A DNA stretch of 5,616 bases, from NCBI RefSeq assembly GCF_004138495.1, contig NZ_ML142867.1:25570-31185 (forward strand), read 5' to 3'. The translations under genes and the position numbers were made by a program. How positions within the stretch are numbered: the first letter of the stretch is position 1; each line of letters starts with the position of its first letter. Under the pieces are notes generated by a model that ran no database searches, was not told the DNA's origin, and saw only the letters and a list, made by a program, of their open reading frames with translations. Source of the stretch: Phytoactinopolyspora endophytica (lineage in GTDB: Bacteria; Actinomycetota; Actinomycetes; Jiangellales; Jiangellaceae). This document shows positions 1 to 5,479 of this stretch, piece by piece.

Positions 1-44
1 TCGTCGGTGGAGCAGCGGGCGTAGCCGATCATGGTGTCGGGCAT
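1..44 (-). CDS. Serine recombinase (resolvase/invertase family), N-terminus only
   Basis: The minus strand from an ATG at 42-44 reads MPDTMIGYARCSTD before leaving the window. The segment I-G-Y-A-R-x-S-T-D is the opening beta strand and catalytic-serine motif of the resolvase/invertase family; the serine of R-C-S-T is the expected nucleophile that attacks DNA during strand exchange. Tn3-family resolvases and larger actinobacterial serine recombinases both start this way, so 14 residues cannot separate them. A second in-frame ATG at 30-32 (MIGYARCSTD) is an equally possible start. A dyad just upstream and a Tn3 transposase remnant to the right favour a transposon resolvase, but that is inference. 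Whether the gene is intact cannot be seen. Confidence 0.72.
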   Translation of the reverse strand, partial: MPDTMIGYARCSTD

Positions 45-54
45 GGCCCGGAGT

Positions 55-92
55 GTACGGTTAGCCCCCGACAATCGGGATTTTCACCGTAC
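55..92. repeat. Nested inverted repeat, candidate res subsite upstream of the resolvase
   Basis: GTACGGT at 55-61 is repeated inverted as ACCGTAC at 86-92 (perfect 7-bp arms). Inside it CCCGA (67-71) pairs with TCGGG (75-79). The element lies 10 bp upstream of the resolvase ATG, where Tn3-type resolvases usually have their res recombination site and where they repress their own promoter. The 9-mer GAGTGTACG, which overlaps the left arm (51-59), recurs in direct orientation at 148-156, as would be expected of repeated resolvase half-sites. Assignment as res is inferred from position and symmetry only. Confidence 0.4.
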
Positions 93-238
93 GGGGTATC
101 TGCAACACGGCAGGTCACGGTCAGGGCGATCGGGCTGCGCCGCTACCGAGTGTACGTAAGGGGTTCCTCAGCGGACGCAGTTCATGTTGCTGCTACCAGT
201 GTCGTTCTCCGAACCTCGCTGGCAGCCGGATGTCTCGG

Positions 239-686
239 TCAGGTGGTCTGCATGAGTCTCAGCGAGACGTAGGTCGAGAAGCCTGCGCGTCGTGCGAAGC
301 GGACGGATCGACGCTCGTACTTTGTGAATCCGAGCTTGGCGTACAGCTTGAGGGCAGGCGTGTTTGTGTCCTTGATGTCCCGTAGGACGTACTCCTCGTA
401 GCCGGGCAGAGCCAGCAGGTGCTGCATGAGAGCCGTCGCCACCCCGGGTCCCTGGTAGGTGGGGTGAGTAGTTACGAACCCGATCTCGGCGAGGCCCTCC
501 TGTGCGTCGGGAAGGCCACCGAGAAACTGGCTACGGATCACCAGGTAGCTGATCGTGCCGTGGATGAGTCCCAGATGGTGCCGGATCTCCCGCCACTTCG
601 GCGGGAAGCACTCCTGTTCTTGCTCGGTGAGCGTGGCGACGCCGCGGGGCGCCGTCCGAGAGGGCGACGTAGAAGCGGTCGACGAG
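239..686 (-). pseudogene. GNAT-family N-acetyltransferase, 5'-truncated and frameshifted
   Basis: The minus-strand frame ending at 239 encodes most of a GNAT (Gcn5-related) acetyltransferase, which transfers acetyl from acetyl-CoA to an amine. Visible are the beta strand GLAEIGFVTTHP, the acetyl-CoA pyrophosphate loop YQGPGVATALM (Q-x-x-G-x-A, about 425-455) and the motif B region NTPALKLYAKLGF. The upstream beta hairpin is split between two frames: VDRFYVALSDGAP (about 645-683) is in one frame, and GVATLTEQEQ (643 downwards) continues in the next. This implies loss of about one base near 641-650. Upstream of 687 the sequence becomes transposase, so the normal N-terminus and start codon are missing. 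In the GNAT frame a nominal ORF extends to an ATG at 751, but its first 36 residues are an Arg/Ser/Thr-rich out-of-frame reading of the transposase. The natural substrate is unknown. The gene is probably dead. Confidence 0.7.
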
Positions 687-896
687 AAATGCGTCCGCGG
701 TGACGTGCAGGTGCTCGGCCAAGTACGCCACCGCGGACGGCGGCACCTCACCCGCCACGCTCGGGAACCGCGCCGCGATCTCGAAGAATTTCAACAACAC
801 CGCGAAGCCAAGCCGCGTCGCACCGGTCTTGTTGCCCACCAGCGTCCACGACGCGACCAAGTCCTGTGCCGACCACTCCAGCACGCAGATGATCAA
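687..896 (-). pseudogene. Tn3-family transposase remnant, N-terminal DUF4158 region
   Basis: From a TTG at 894-896 the minus strand reads about 70 residues. These contain EWSAQDLVASWTLVGNK, TGATRLGFAVLLKFFEI, and ARFPSVAGEVPPSAVAYLAE. This is the DUF4158 domain found at the N-terminus of many Tn3-family transposases, which normally run to about 1000 residues. Everything after roughly residue 70 is absent, and the frame passes directly into GNAT sequence at about 686. Compared with my memory of the family, a few residues between WTLV and LVGNK look deleted. A TAG lies in frame two codons upstream of the TTG, so no longer N-terminus is possible in this frame. It is a decayed fragment without catalytic residues and cannot transpose DNA. 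Confidence 0.72.
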
Positions 897-1200
897 CGCC
901 CCCTACACCGGCGCCGTCATCCGCATCGATCCCATCGGGCATTACCTCGCCGCAACAAGACCGTCGCAAGGGACAGCAACATGAGACCCGTTGTGACGGT
1001 GATCACAGGGCCGTGTCGGGTACGGCGACGATCCGGGACCACGGCGGTGATCGCCCGTGTGATTGAAGCAGGCGATGCCGATGGGCGGTGCAGGCACGTC
1101 CACCCTGACTATGGTGCCTGGCCGACCTCGGTCTCACCTTGTCGAGGAGGTCCACACCGACGACATCCACGCGCGTCTTGCCGAGCTCGACCACTCGGCC
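897..1200. other. Non-genic stretch between the transposase remnant and the VOC gene
   Basis: I recognise no gene in these roughly 300 bases. Both strands carry short high-GC3 open stretches. On the plus strand there is a 43-residue frame from ATG 1075 to TGA 1204-1206 ending LVEEVHTDDIHARLAELDHS. Overlapping it, the minus strand reads AGRVVELGKTRVDVVGVDLL. Neither has a convincing ribosome site or a family I can name, and they cannot both be real. Given the debris to the left, scraps of old genes or insertion elements are the likeliest content. Confidence 0.4.
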
Positions 1201-1220
1201 AGCTGACCGCCGGTTCAGCT
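1201..1220 (-). terminator. Hairpin overlapping the VOC gene stop codon, possible terminator
   Basis: AGCTG-ACCG (1201-1209) pairs with CGGT-(T)-CAGCT (1211-1220), giving a 9-bp stem with one bulged base and a minimal loop. It spans the stop codon of the VOC gene (1215-1217). There is no following U-tract, which is common for actinomycete terminators, so function is inferred from position and stem strength only. Confidence 0.33.
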
Positions 1221-1982
1221 CGTCATCGCCGCACCGACATCGAACTCCGTGCCGAACGGGTCCGTGATGTTCGCGACCCGCCCGTAGATCATGTCGTAGG
1301 GCTCGGCCGAGGTCCCACCCGCGTCGACCGCTCGCCGCGCCGCCGCATCGGCGTCGTCCACCTGGAACAAGGTCCCCCAACGGGACTTCGTGGCCTTTGG
1401 GTCACCGGCGATGCCGCCGATCTCGTGGCCATCCGGTCTGCGCAGGAACGTGAAGTCGAGCTCGGGCATGTCCGGGTTGGCATCCAACGTGTAGCCGAAG
1501 ACCGCGACGTAGAAGTCGCGCGCGGGCCCGGATTCCGCGGTGACCAGGTCGTTGCGGAGCAGGGCGTTCGGCTCGTTGACGATCTCGCAGCCGATGTGGG
1601 CACCGGCCTGCCACAGTCCACACTGCGCACCGGTGGTGTCCTTGATGATCGCCGTCCGGCCCTGGTCCAGCACGTCCATCGGACCGGTGATGATCGAGCC
1701 GCCCGCGTCCCGCGCTCGGGCGGCCGCGGCGTCACAGTCATCCGTCGCGAAGAAGACGTTCCACCAGAAGTCCGTGGCGTCGGGATCGGGGTTCGGCCTG
1801 ATGGCCGCGACGGGTCTGCCCCGTAGCAAGCACTGGGTGTAGTGGCCGAACTCCGCCGGTCCCACATCGAACTCCCAACCGAACAACGCGCCGTAGAAGG
1901 TCATCGCGCGGTCGAGATCCGGGATGCCCAGGTCGATCCAGGTCGGTGTGCCAGCCGGCTGCTTGGTGGTCAGCTCGCTCAT
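1215..1982 (-). CDS. Two-domain VOC-family protein (glyoxalase/bleomycin-resistance fold, CFP30B-like)
   Basis: This is a 255-residue cytosolic protein with two tandem VOC domains. Domain 1 is about residues 14-127, opening TPTWIDLGIPDLDRAMTFYGALFGW and closing IIKDTTGAQCGLWQ. Domain 2 is about 137-250, with a degenerate copy of the same pattern (RDFYVAVFGYTLD, then VANITDPFGTEFDV). Length and layout match the actinobacterial group that includes the mycobacterial antigen CFP30B (Rv0577). Members are often named glyoxalase or lactoylglutathione lyase, but a reaction is rarely proven; related folds bind metals or sequester drugs. I chose the ATG at 1980-1982 because AAGGAG (1988-1993) lies 5 bases upstream. 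An in-frame ATG at 2016-2018 would add 12 residues without such a site. The gene stands alone: a 440-base gap separates it from the hydrolase upstream, and a hairpin overlaps its stop. Substrate is unknown. Confidence 0.88.
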   Translation of the reverse strand: MSELTTKQPAGTPTWIDLGIPDLDRAMTFYGALFGWEFDVGPAEFGHYTQCLLRGRPVAAIRPNPDPDATDFWWNVFFATDDCDAAAARARDAGGSIITGPMDVLDQGRTAIIKDTTGAQCGLWQAGAHIGCEIVNEPNALLRNDLVTAESGPARDFYVAVFGYTLDANPDMPELDFTFLRRPDGHEIGGIAGDPKATKSRWGTLFQVDDADAAARRAVDAGGTSAEPYDMIYGRVANITDPFGTEFDVGAAMTS

Positions 1983-1987
1983 CGTCT

Positions 1988-1993
1988 CTCCTT
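1988..1993 (-). promoter_or_regulatory. Ribosome binding site of the VOC gene
   Basis: AAGGAG on the minus strand is 5 bases upstream of the ATG at 1980-1982. It decides between this start and the in-frame ATG 36 bases further upstream. Confidence 0.8.
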
Positions 1994-2030
1994 GTCGCGT
2001 CCCCATCTTGTCCCGCATGACCCCGGAACC

Positions 2031-2162
2031 TTAAGAGGTCATGTCGCCCGCGTTCACGGACGCCGGTCCTTCTTCGAGGTCGACGACCTCCAGCGCGGCA
2101 GCGATGTCAGGGTGATCCTGGGGCGAGAGCGGCTTGATCTCCCGGGAGGCGCCTTTCTGCAC
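2031..2162 (-). pseudogene. Possible C-terminal gene scrap, unrecognised
   Basis: A minus-strand frame from a GTG at 2160-2162 to TAA at 2031-2033 encodes 43 residues, including REIKPLSPQDHPDIAAALEV and VVDLEEGPASVNAGDMTS. Third positions are strongly G/C and the composition (acidic, Ala/Val/Leu-rich) looks like real protein. A TAA lies in frame immediately upstream of the first codons, and no ribosome site precedes the GTG. It is therefore either the tail of a lost gene or chance. The exactly complementary plus-strand frame is also open and protein-like, which lowers confidence. I recognise no family. Confidence 0.25.
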
Positions 2163-2317
2163 GCAGGCTTAGTTCGCTGCTGGCGTCGTTGACGACTTCC
2201 CGGGGTGAGTCCGTGCGCTGGCTGCCCAGTTGACGAGCTCGCGGCAAGGTCCGCGTCATCGGCGCACCCGTCATGGGGAAGGGATCGCAGGCTTGCAGAT
2301 CGCGTTCGCGCCAACAC

Positions 2318-2349
2318 GCGGCGAGACTCCGGAACTCAGGAGTCGCCGC
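2318..2349 (-). terminator. Strong hairpin downstream of the alpha/beta hydrolase
   Basis: GCGGCGAGACTCC (2318-2330) pairs with GGAGTCGCCGC (2339-2349). This makes an 11-bp GC-rich stem with a 2-base bulge and an 8-base loop. It begins about 78 bases after the hydrolase stop in the direction of transcription. No U-run follows. It could end the transporter/hydrolase transcript and works equally on either strand. Confidence 0.35.
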
Positions 2350-2426
2350 TCACCGATCGATGCTGACGTGGCCGATGGGCCTGCGTTCCGAAGCGACCGA
2401 CGGTCGCGACCTGATCAGTCGACGGG

Positions 2427-3242
2427 CTACTGGTTGAAGAACGTCTTCAGTACACGGGCCATGAGTTCGGGGGCGACGACGTGTCCCTGCCCGTCGAGCG
2501 TGTGTCGTTCGGTCTGGGGGGTGGCAGCGGCTATCGCTTTCGCGGCGCGGTCGAAGAAGTCGGTCGGGAGGCCCGCCATCTGGGGCTCGGTGATCGGACC
2601 CTCGGTGGTCACCAGGACCGACTGAGTGATGCGGGCAAGTCGGTTCGTGGGGATCTTGTAGTCATTGAGGACCACGGCGTCCTTGACGAGCGTGTGGGCG
2701 AGCGCGACGGACGAGGCCCAGTTCGGGTGTTGTTTGCCAGCCGCGATGTCCGCGTCGGGTCCGCCGGTAAGCCTCACGAACAGTTCCAGGAGCTCCTCGT
2801 CCCGGCCGGCTTTGTATGCCTCGTGGGTGTCCGCGATGTACTGGTTGAACCTCGGCCGCAGGTCGTCCCCGATCGCGTACGGCACATCCCACACCGCGAT
2901 CTTGTCGATCGCCGAACCTGCCGCTGCTGCCTCCAGCGCGAGGGCGCCGCCAGATGAGGCGCCGTACACGTGAACTGAGCCGCCGGCTGTCGCAATCAGC
3001 GCGTCGAGGTCTTCCACCTCCCGCGCCACGGCGTACGGCGGTGTATTGCCGCTGGCGCCCCGGCCGCGTCGTGCGTAATTGTAGACCGTGAAATGGTTGG
3101 CAAGGAGCCGGGCCAGCGGCGCGTTCTCAGCGCCGTCGTCTAGGGTGCCGCCGACGAGGATCACCGCCGGGCCAGTGCCTTTCCGGTCGTAGGCGATCCT
3201 CGTACCGTCGGCGGACGTCACACGAAGTGTCATCTCGTTCAC
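2427..3242 (-). CDS. Alpha/beta hydrolase
   Basis: This 271-residue cytosolic protein has the full alpha/beta-hydrolase layout: an oxyanion strand VILVGGTLDDG (28-37), YNYARRGRGASG (54-65), the nucleophile elbow VYGASSGG with Ser96 in G-x-S-x-G, and a C-terminal LDGQGHVV with His254 as the catalytic histidine. The acid is less clear; Asp119 (VWDVPY) or Glu214 (VLVTTEG) are candidates. No signal peptide or membrane segment is present. Length fits single-domain esterase/lactonase-like members, but the substrate cannot be told. The start is GTG at 3240-3242, with GGAG 7 bases upstream; the ATG three codons later is too far from that site. It follows the ABC permease by about 200 bases on the same strand. 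Its N-terminus closely resembles the broken hydrolase at 5279-5429 (29 of 42 aligned residues identical), so the locus once held two paralogues. Confidence 0.9.
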   Translation of the reverse strand: MNEMTLRVTSADGTRIAYDRKGTGPAVILVGGTLDDGAENAPLARLLANHFTVYNYARRGRGASGNTPPYAVAREVEDLDALIATAGGSVHVYGASSGGALALEAAAAGSAIDKIAVWDVPYAIGDDLRPRFNQYIADTHEAYKAGRDEELLELFVRLTGGPDADIAAGKQHPNWASSVALAHTLVKDAVVLNDYKIPTNRLARITQSVLVTTEGPITEPQMAGLPTDFFDRAAKAIAAATPQTERHTLDGQGHVVAPELMARVLKTFFNQ

Positions 3243-3249
3243 TGCTTCT

Positions 3250-3253
3250 CTCC
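3250..3253 (-). promoter_or_regulatory. Ribosome binding site deciding the hydrolase GTG start
   Basis: GGAG on the minus strand lies 7 bases before the GTG at 3240-3242 and 16 before the in-frame ATG at 3231-3233. This favours the GTG. Confidence 0.7.
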
Positions 3254-3324
3254 ATTTCTCGATGCGTGGTCGTCACCGTCGGAGCATGTCGACCAGGATT
3301 GAGTTACGTGGGCTGCCCCCTCCG

Positions 3325-3438
3325 TCACTTGCACTTCGGGCCGGTTTCGGGAGTTCCGGGCTTGGTACCGGTGATGGCGTTGGCCGAGTGGGCCGGGTTG
3401 TCGGAGTTGATTTCGACCAAGTGCTCGCGGTAGCGGCA
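3325..3438 (-). pseudogene. Orphan C-terminal fragment of an unrecognised protein
   Basis: Directly after the permease stop codon, in another minus-strand frame, 37 residues run to a TGA at 3325-3327. They include YREHLVEINSDNPAHSANAI and TGTKPGTPETGPKCK. Almost every codon ends in G or C, as in the intact neighbours, and the Gly/Pro/Thr/Lys-rich end with a late cysteine looks like a true protein tail. There is no ATG or GTG and no ribosome site at its beginning; an in-frame TTG at the Leu of REHL would give only 31 residues. I therefore read it as the 3' remnant of a gene lost by deletion at the permease boundary. I cannot name the family. Confidence 0.4.
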
Positions 3439-3439
3439 T

Positions 3440-4282
3440 CTACTTCTTGTTGCGGTAGAGGACCATGGTGATGGGACCGAAGACCGCGACGAGAAGTACG
3501 GACGAGACGAGCACCCAGCCGATTTCCCCGGCGGGCACCGAGCCGTGCATCAGGCCGCGTACCACGGTCGCCAGGTGGGTGATCGGGTTGACCTCGACGA
3601 CCGCCTGCAACCACCCGGGCATCGTCTTCGGGTCCACGAAGATGTTGCTCACGAACGTCAGCGGGAACATCACCATCATGCTGACCCCCGCCACCGAGTT
3701 CGGCGTGCGCAGGATCAGGCTGAGCATCGTCCACAGCCACGACAGGCAGAACGAGAACACCAGCAGCAGCACCACCGAGAGCACCACCCCGACGGCGCCA
3801 CCCTCCGGCCGGAACCCTAGGACCAGGCCGAGCGTGATCACGATCGCCGACCCGATCGAGTAGCGCATCACATCGCCGAGCAGGGCGCCGACCAGCGGCG
3901 ACGGTCGCCACACCGGAAGTGACCTGAACCTGTCGAACACCCCCTTCTGGATGTCGGTGTTCAGCGTAATGCCAGTGTTCATGGTGATCATGACGTTCGC
4001 CTGCACCAGGATGCCGGGCAGCAGGAACTGCAGGTACTCCTGAGTCGACCCGGCGAGCGCGCCACCGAACAGGTAGGTGAACATCAGCGTGAACATGATC
4101 GGGAACATGGTCACGTCGACGAGCTGCTCCGGGACGTGTTTGATCTTCAGCAAAGCGCGCCAGCCGAATGTCAACGAGGTGAGCACCGGACCGGGGCTAG
4201 ACGGCCGCTCGCCGGCCAGCACACTGCGCAGCGCGTCCTCGGTGACCGGCGCCGACGCCTGTTCTGCGGACGTGGCATTCAT
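3440..4282 (-). CDS. DrrB-like ABC-2 type transporter permease
   Basis: This is the membrane subunit of an ABC exporter, 280 residues, pairing with the ATPase encoded just upstream. After a hydrophilic cytoplasmic N-terminus (1-35) and the amphipathic [17 protein letters not shown] there are about six hydrophobic spans: 56-76, 83-105, 138-157, 163-191, 198-216 and 255-275. Between the second and third lies the loop [20 protein letters not shown], the conserved cytoplasmic loop of daunorubicin-type ABC-2 permeases. Near the end, [17 protein letters not shown] is the other conserved family segment. The ATG (4280-4282) overlaps the ATPase stop in ATGA, so translation is probably coupled. The family exports drugs, lipids or polyketides; the substrate here is unknown. 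Low similarity between DrrB-type permeases means the substrate cannot be inferred from subfamily alone. Confidence 0.92.
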   Translation of the reverse strand: MNATSAEQASAPVTEDALRSVLAGERPSSPGPVLTSLTFGWRALLKIKHVPEQLVDVTMFPIMFTLMFTYLFGGALAGSTQEYLQFLLPGILVQANVMITMNTGITLNTDIQKGVFDRFRSLPVWRPSPLVGALLGDVMRYSIGSAIVITLGLVLGFRPEGGAVGVVLSVVLLLVFSFCLSWLWTMLSLILRTPNSVAGVSMMVMFPLTFVSNIFVDPKTMPGWLQAVVEVNPITHLATVVRGLMHGSVPAGEIGWVLVSSVLLVAVFGPITMVLYRNKK

Positions 4283-5244
4283 GCGGCATCCTCCTCGGGT
4301 GTCTCCTCGGCGGCGTGTCCGGTCAGGGCGAGGAACACCTCGTCCAGGCTCGGCTGACCGAGCGCGAACTCGGTGACGTCGATGCCGCTGCGGGACAGCT
4401 CGGCGAGGGAACGGGCGACCCGCTCGGGGTCGGAGATCCTTGCGGACAGCGCGGCCGGGTCGGCGGAGGGCTCGACCTGCACCTCGAGGACGCCGGCGAG
4501 GACCCGTTCGGCCTCGGCCCGCTGCTCGGGCGCACGTAGCCGTACGTGCAGCGAGCCGGCGCCGACCGATGCCTTGAGCTGGCCGCTCGAGCCCTCGGCG
4601 ATCACCTTCCCGTGGTCGATCACCGCTATCCGGTCGGCCAGTTGGTCGGCCTCGTCGAGGTACTGCGTGGTCAGCAACACGGTGGTGCCCTCGGCGACCA
4701 TGCCCCTGACGATCTCCCAGACCTGGTTCCTGCTGCGCGGGTCGAGCCCGGTCGTGGGCTCGTCGAGGAAGATCAGTTCGGGGGTGACGACCAGGCTCGC
4801 CGCGATGTCGATGCGCCGGCGCATCCCGCCGGAGTACTTCTTCACCTGCCGGTCGGCCGCCTCGGCAAGACCGAACGCGTCGAGCAGGTCGGCCGCCCGC
4901 TCCCTGCCTCGGCGGCGTGAGTAGCCGAGCAGCCTGGCGAGCAGCAGCAGGTTCTCCACGCCGGTGAGGTCCTCGTCGACCGACGCGAACTGCCCGGTGA
5001 GGCCCACCCTGCTCCGCACCGCCCGGGCGTCACGCACGACGTCGTAGCCGAGCACTTGCGCCTCTCCGGCGTCGGGGTGCAGGAGCGTGGCCAGCATGCG
5101 GATCGCGGTGGTCTTGCCCGCCCCGTTCGGACCGAGCACGCCGTACACGCCCCCGGCGCTCACGGCCAGGTCCACACCGGCGACCGCGTGGGTCTTGCCG
5201 AAGCTCTTCTTCAACCCTCTCGTCTCGATCGCGAGCTTTCCCAT
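4279..5244 (-). CDS. DrrA-like ABC transporter ATP-binding protein
   Basis: This 321-residue protein is the cytoplasmic ATPase that drives the adjacent DrrB-like permease. Motifs appear in order: Walker [10 protein letters not shown] (38-46, Lys44), Q-loop [15 protein letters not shown] (Gln85), signature YSGGM (137-141), Walker [13 protein letters not shown] (157-168, Glu162 catalytic), then [20 protein letters not shown] with Gln194 where most ABC ATPases have the H-loop histidine. That glutamine and the roughly 80-residue C-terminal extension ending in [14 protein letters not shown] are features of the daunorubicin-resistance DrrA group. The start is ATG at 5242-5244, with AAGGA 9 bases upstream. 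It shares an ATGA overlap with the permease, so the two form an operon. The nearest promoter visible upstream is the one at 5436-5465, with the hydrolase remnant lying between. Export of a toxic small molecule is the likely job; the substrate is not determinable here. Confidence 0.94.
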   Translation of the reverse strand: MGKLAIETRGLKKSFGKTHAVAGVDLAVSAGGVYGVLGPNGAGKTTAIRMLATLLHPDAGEAQVLGYDVVRDARAVRSRVGLTGQFASVDEDLTGVENLLLLARLLGYSRRRGRERAADLLDAFGLAEAADRQVKKYSGGMRRRIDIAASLVVTPELIFLDEPTTGLDPRSRNQVWEIVRGMVAEGTTVLLTTQYLDEADQLADRIAVIDHGKVIAEGSSGQLKASVGAGSLHVRLRAPEQRAEAERVLAGVLEVQVEPSADPAALSARISDPERVARSLAELSRSGIDVTEFALGQPSLDEVFLALTGHAAEETPEEDAA

Positions 5245-5253
5245 GGGTTCGAT

Positions 5254-5258
5254 TCCTT
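5254..5258 (-). promoter_or_regulatory. Ribosome binding site of the ABC ATPase
   Basis: AAGGA on the minus strand lies 9 bases upstream of the ATG at 5242-5244. It is in the 34-base gap after the hydrolase remnant, which shows the ATPase has its own translation start. Confidence 0.65.
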
Positions 5259-5278
5259 CTCTCGGTGTTGCGAACGGA

Positions 5279-5429
5279 TTAGTTGAGCAGGGAGCGCGGC
5301 CAGCGCCTCGGCGAGTGGGGCGTTCTCCGTTCCGTCGTCGAAACTGCCGCCGACCAGGATCATCGGGGGCCCGTCGCCGTGCCGTGTGTAGCCGATGACG
5401 GTGCCGTCGGCGGAGGTCACAGCGTTCAT
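5279..5429 (-). pseudogene. Alpha/beta hydrolase with a large internal deletion
   Basis: The frame from ATG 5427-5429 reads 44 residues of a hydrolase N-terminus: [17 protein letters not shown], then [21 protein letters not shown]. It matches the intact hydrolase at 2427-3242 at 29 of 42 aligned positions, and then similarity stops abruptly near 5297. Shifted by one base, the following bases read PRSLLN and then TAA (5279-5281), which resembles the VLKTFFNQ end of the intact protein. The simplest explanation is loss of roughly 220 codons from the middle, joining head to tail out of frame. Left in the original frame, translation would run on past 5244 into the ATPase leader and yield a 72-residue product without catalytic residues. 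The nucleophile serine and catalytic histidine are missing. It sits next to the HxlR promoter as the first gene of the transcript. Confidence 0.72.
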
Positions 5430-5448
5430 ACTCCTAATTTAGTAGCAT
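5428..5448. promoter_or_regulatory. Imperfect palindrome, candidate HxlR operator
   Basis: ATACTCCTAATTTAGTAGCAT is symmetric about base 5438 with 8 of 10 base pairs matching; the core CTAA-T-TTAG is perfect. It is A/T-rich in otherwise G/C-rich DNA. It overlaps the -10 region and start codon of the leftward hydrolase remnant and lies 31 bases upstream of the HxlR start. HxlR proteins are dimeric winged-helix regulators that often bind such sites beside their own gene. Binding is inferred, not shown. Confidence 0.45.
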
Positions 5449-5465
5449 TCACACCTGTTGTGCAA
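5436..5465 (-). promoter_or_regulatory. Leftward promoter for the hydrolase-remnant/ABC transcript, probably leaderless
   Basis: On the minus strand TTGCAC (5460-5465) and TAAATT (5436-5441) are separated by 18 bases, fitting -35 and -10 boxes; CTAAAT one base over gives a 17-base spacer. The ATG at 5427-5429 begins 6-7 bases after the -10, where transcription should start, so the message would be leaderless. The AGGAG in between is only one base from the ATG, too close to act as its ribosome site, though it could serve the GTG at 5418-5420. Confidence 0.42.
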
Positions 5466-5466
5466 G

Positions 5467-5472
5467 TACACT
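5467..5472 (+). promoter_or_regulatory. Candidate -10 box of the HxlR gene, leaderless arrangement
   Basis: TACACT fits the T-A-n-n-n-T pattern and ends 7 bases before the ATG at 5480-5482, which suits a leaderless transcript. No clear -35 is visible 16-19 bases upstream. There is no ribosome site before the ATG, which supports the leaderless reading. Confidence 0.35.
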
Positions 5473-5479
5473 CGGGTGC

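Larger units (their letters stand above)
1983..2426. other. Intergenic stretch between hydrolase and VOC genes
   Basis: About 440 bases contain no intact gene. Next to the VOC start is its ribosome site; beyond it is a 43-codon minus-strand frame that may be a gene scrap (2031-2162). Closer to the hydrolase are two hairpins: a strong one at 2318-2349 and a small perfect one at 2393-2407 (GCGACC / GGTCGC, 3-base loop) starting 19 bases after the hydrolase stop. I could not assign a VOC promoter by eye. Confidence 0.5.

Noticed and set aside
160..197. A GGGG-starting sequence (GGGGTTCCTCAGCGGACGC) that resembles a Tn3-family terminal inverted repeat facing right.
   Set aside because: Only the general GGGG start fits. 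I found no inverted partner in the window, and its orientation does not fit the resolvase to its left.
555..1826. A very long plus-strand open frame (about 420 codons).
   Set aside because: It runs antisense to the transposase remnant, the GNAT fragment and the VOC gene. It is Arg-rich and low-complexity with no recognisable domain, a usual artefact of high-GC coding DNA.
2035..2120. A plus-strand reading (GHVARVHGRRSFFEVDDLQRG) spaced like the GHV...FF...L..G segment of class E/F sortases.
   Set aside because: The match is limited to about 26 residues. The flanking residues lack the expected strands before GH and no catalytic Cys or Arg follows, and the complementary strand is equally protein-like. 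It is probably chance.
2393..2407. A perfect 6-bp hairpin with a 3-base loop just after the hydrolase stop, considered as the main terminator.
   Set aside because: The stem is short and no U-rich tract follows. The longer hairpin at 2318-2349 is a better candidate.
3239..3439. A 66-codon minus-strand frame starting ATG 3437-3439 right after the permease stop.
   Set aside because: It has poor composition (Arg/Gln/His-rich), no ribosome site and no family. The neighbouring frame in 3325-3438 has better codon usage.
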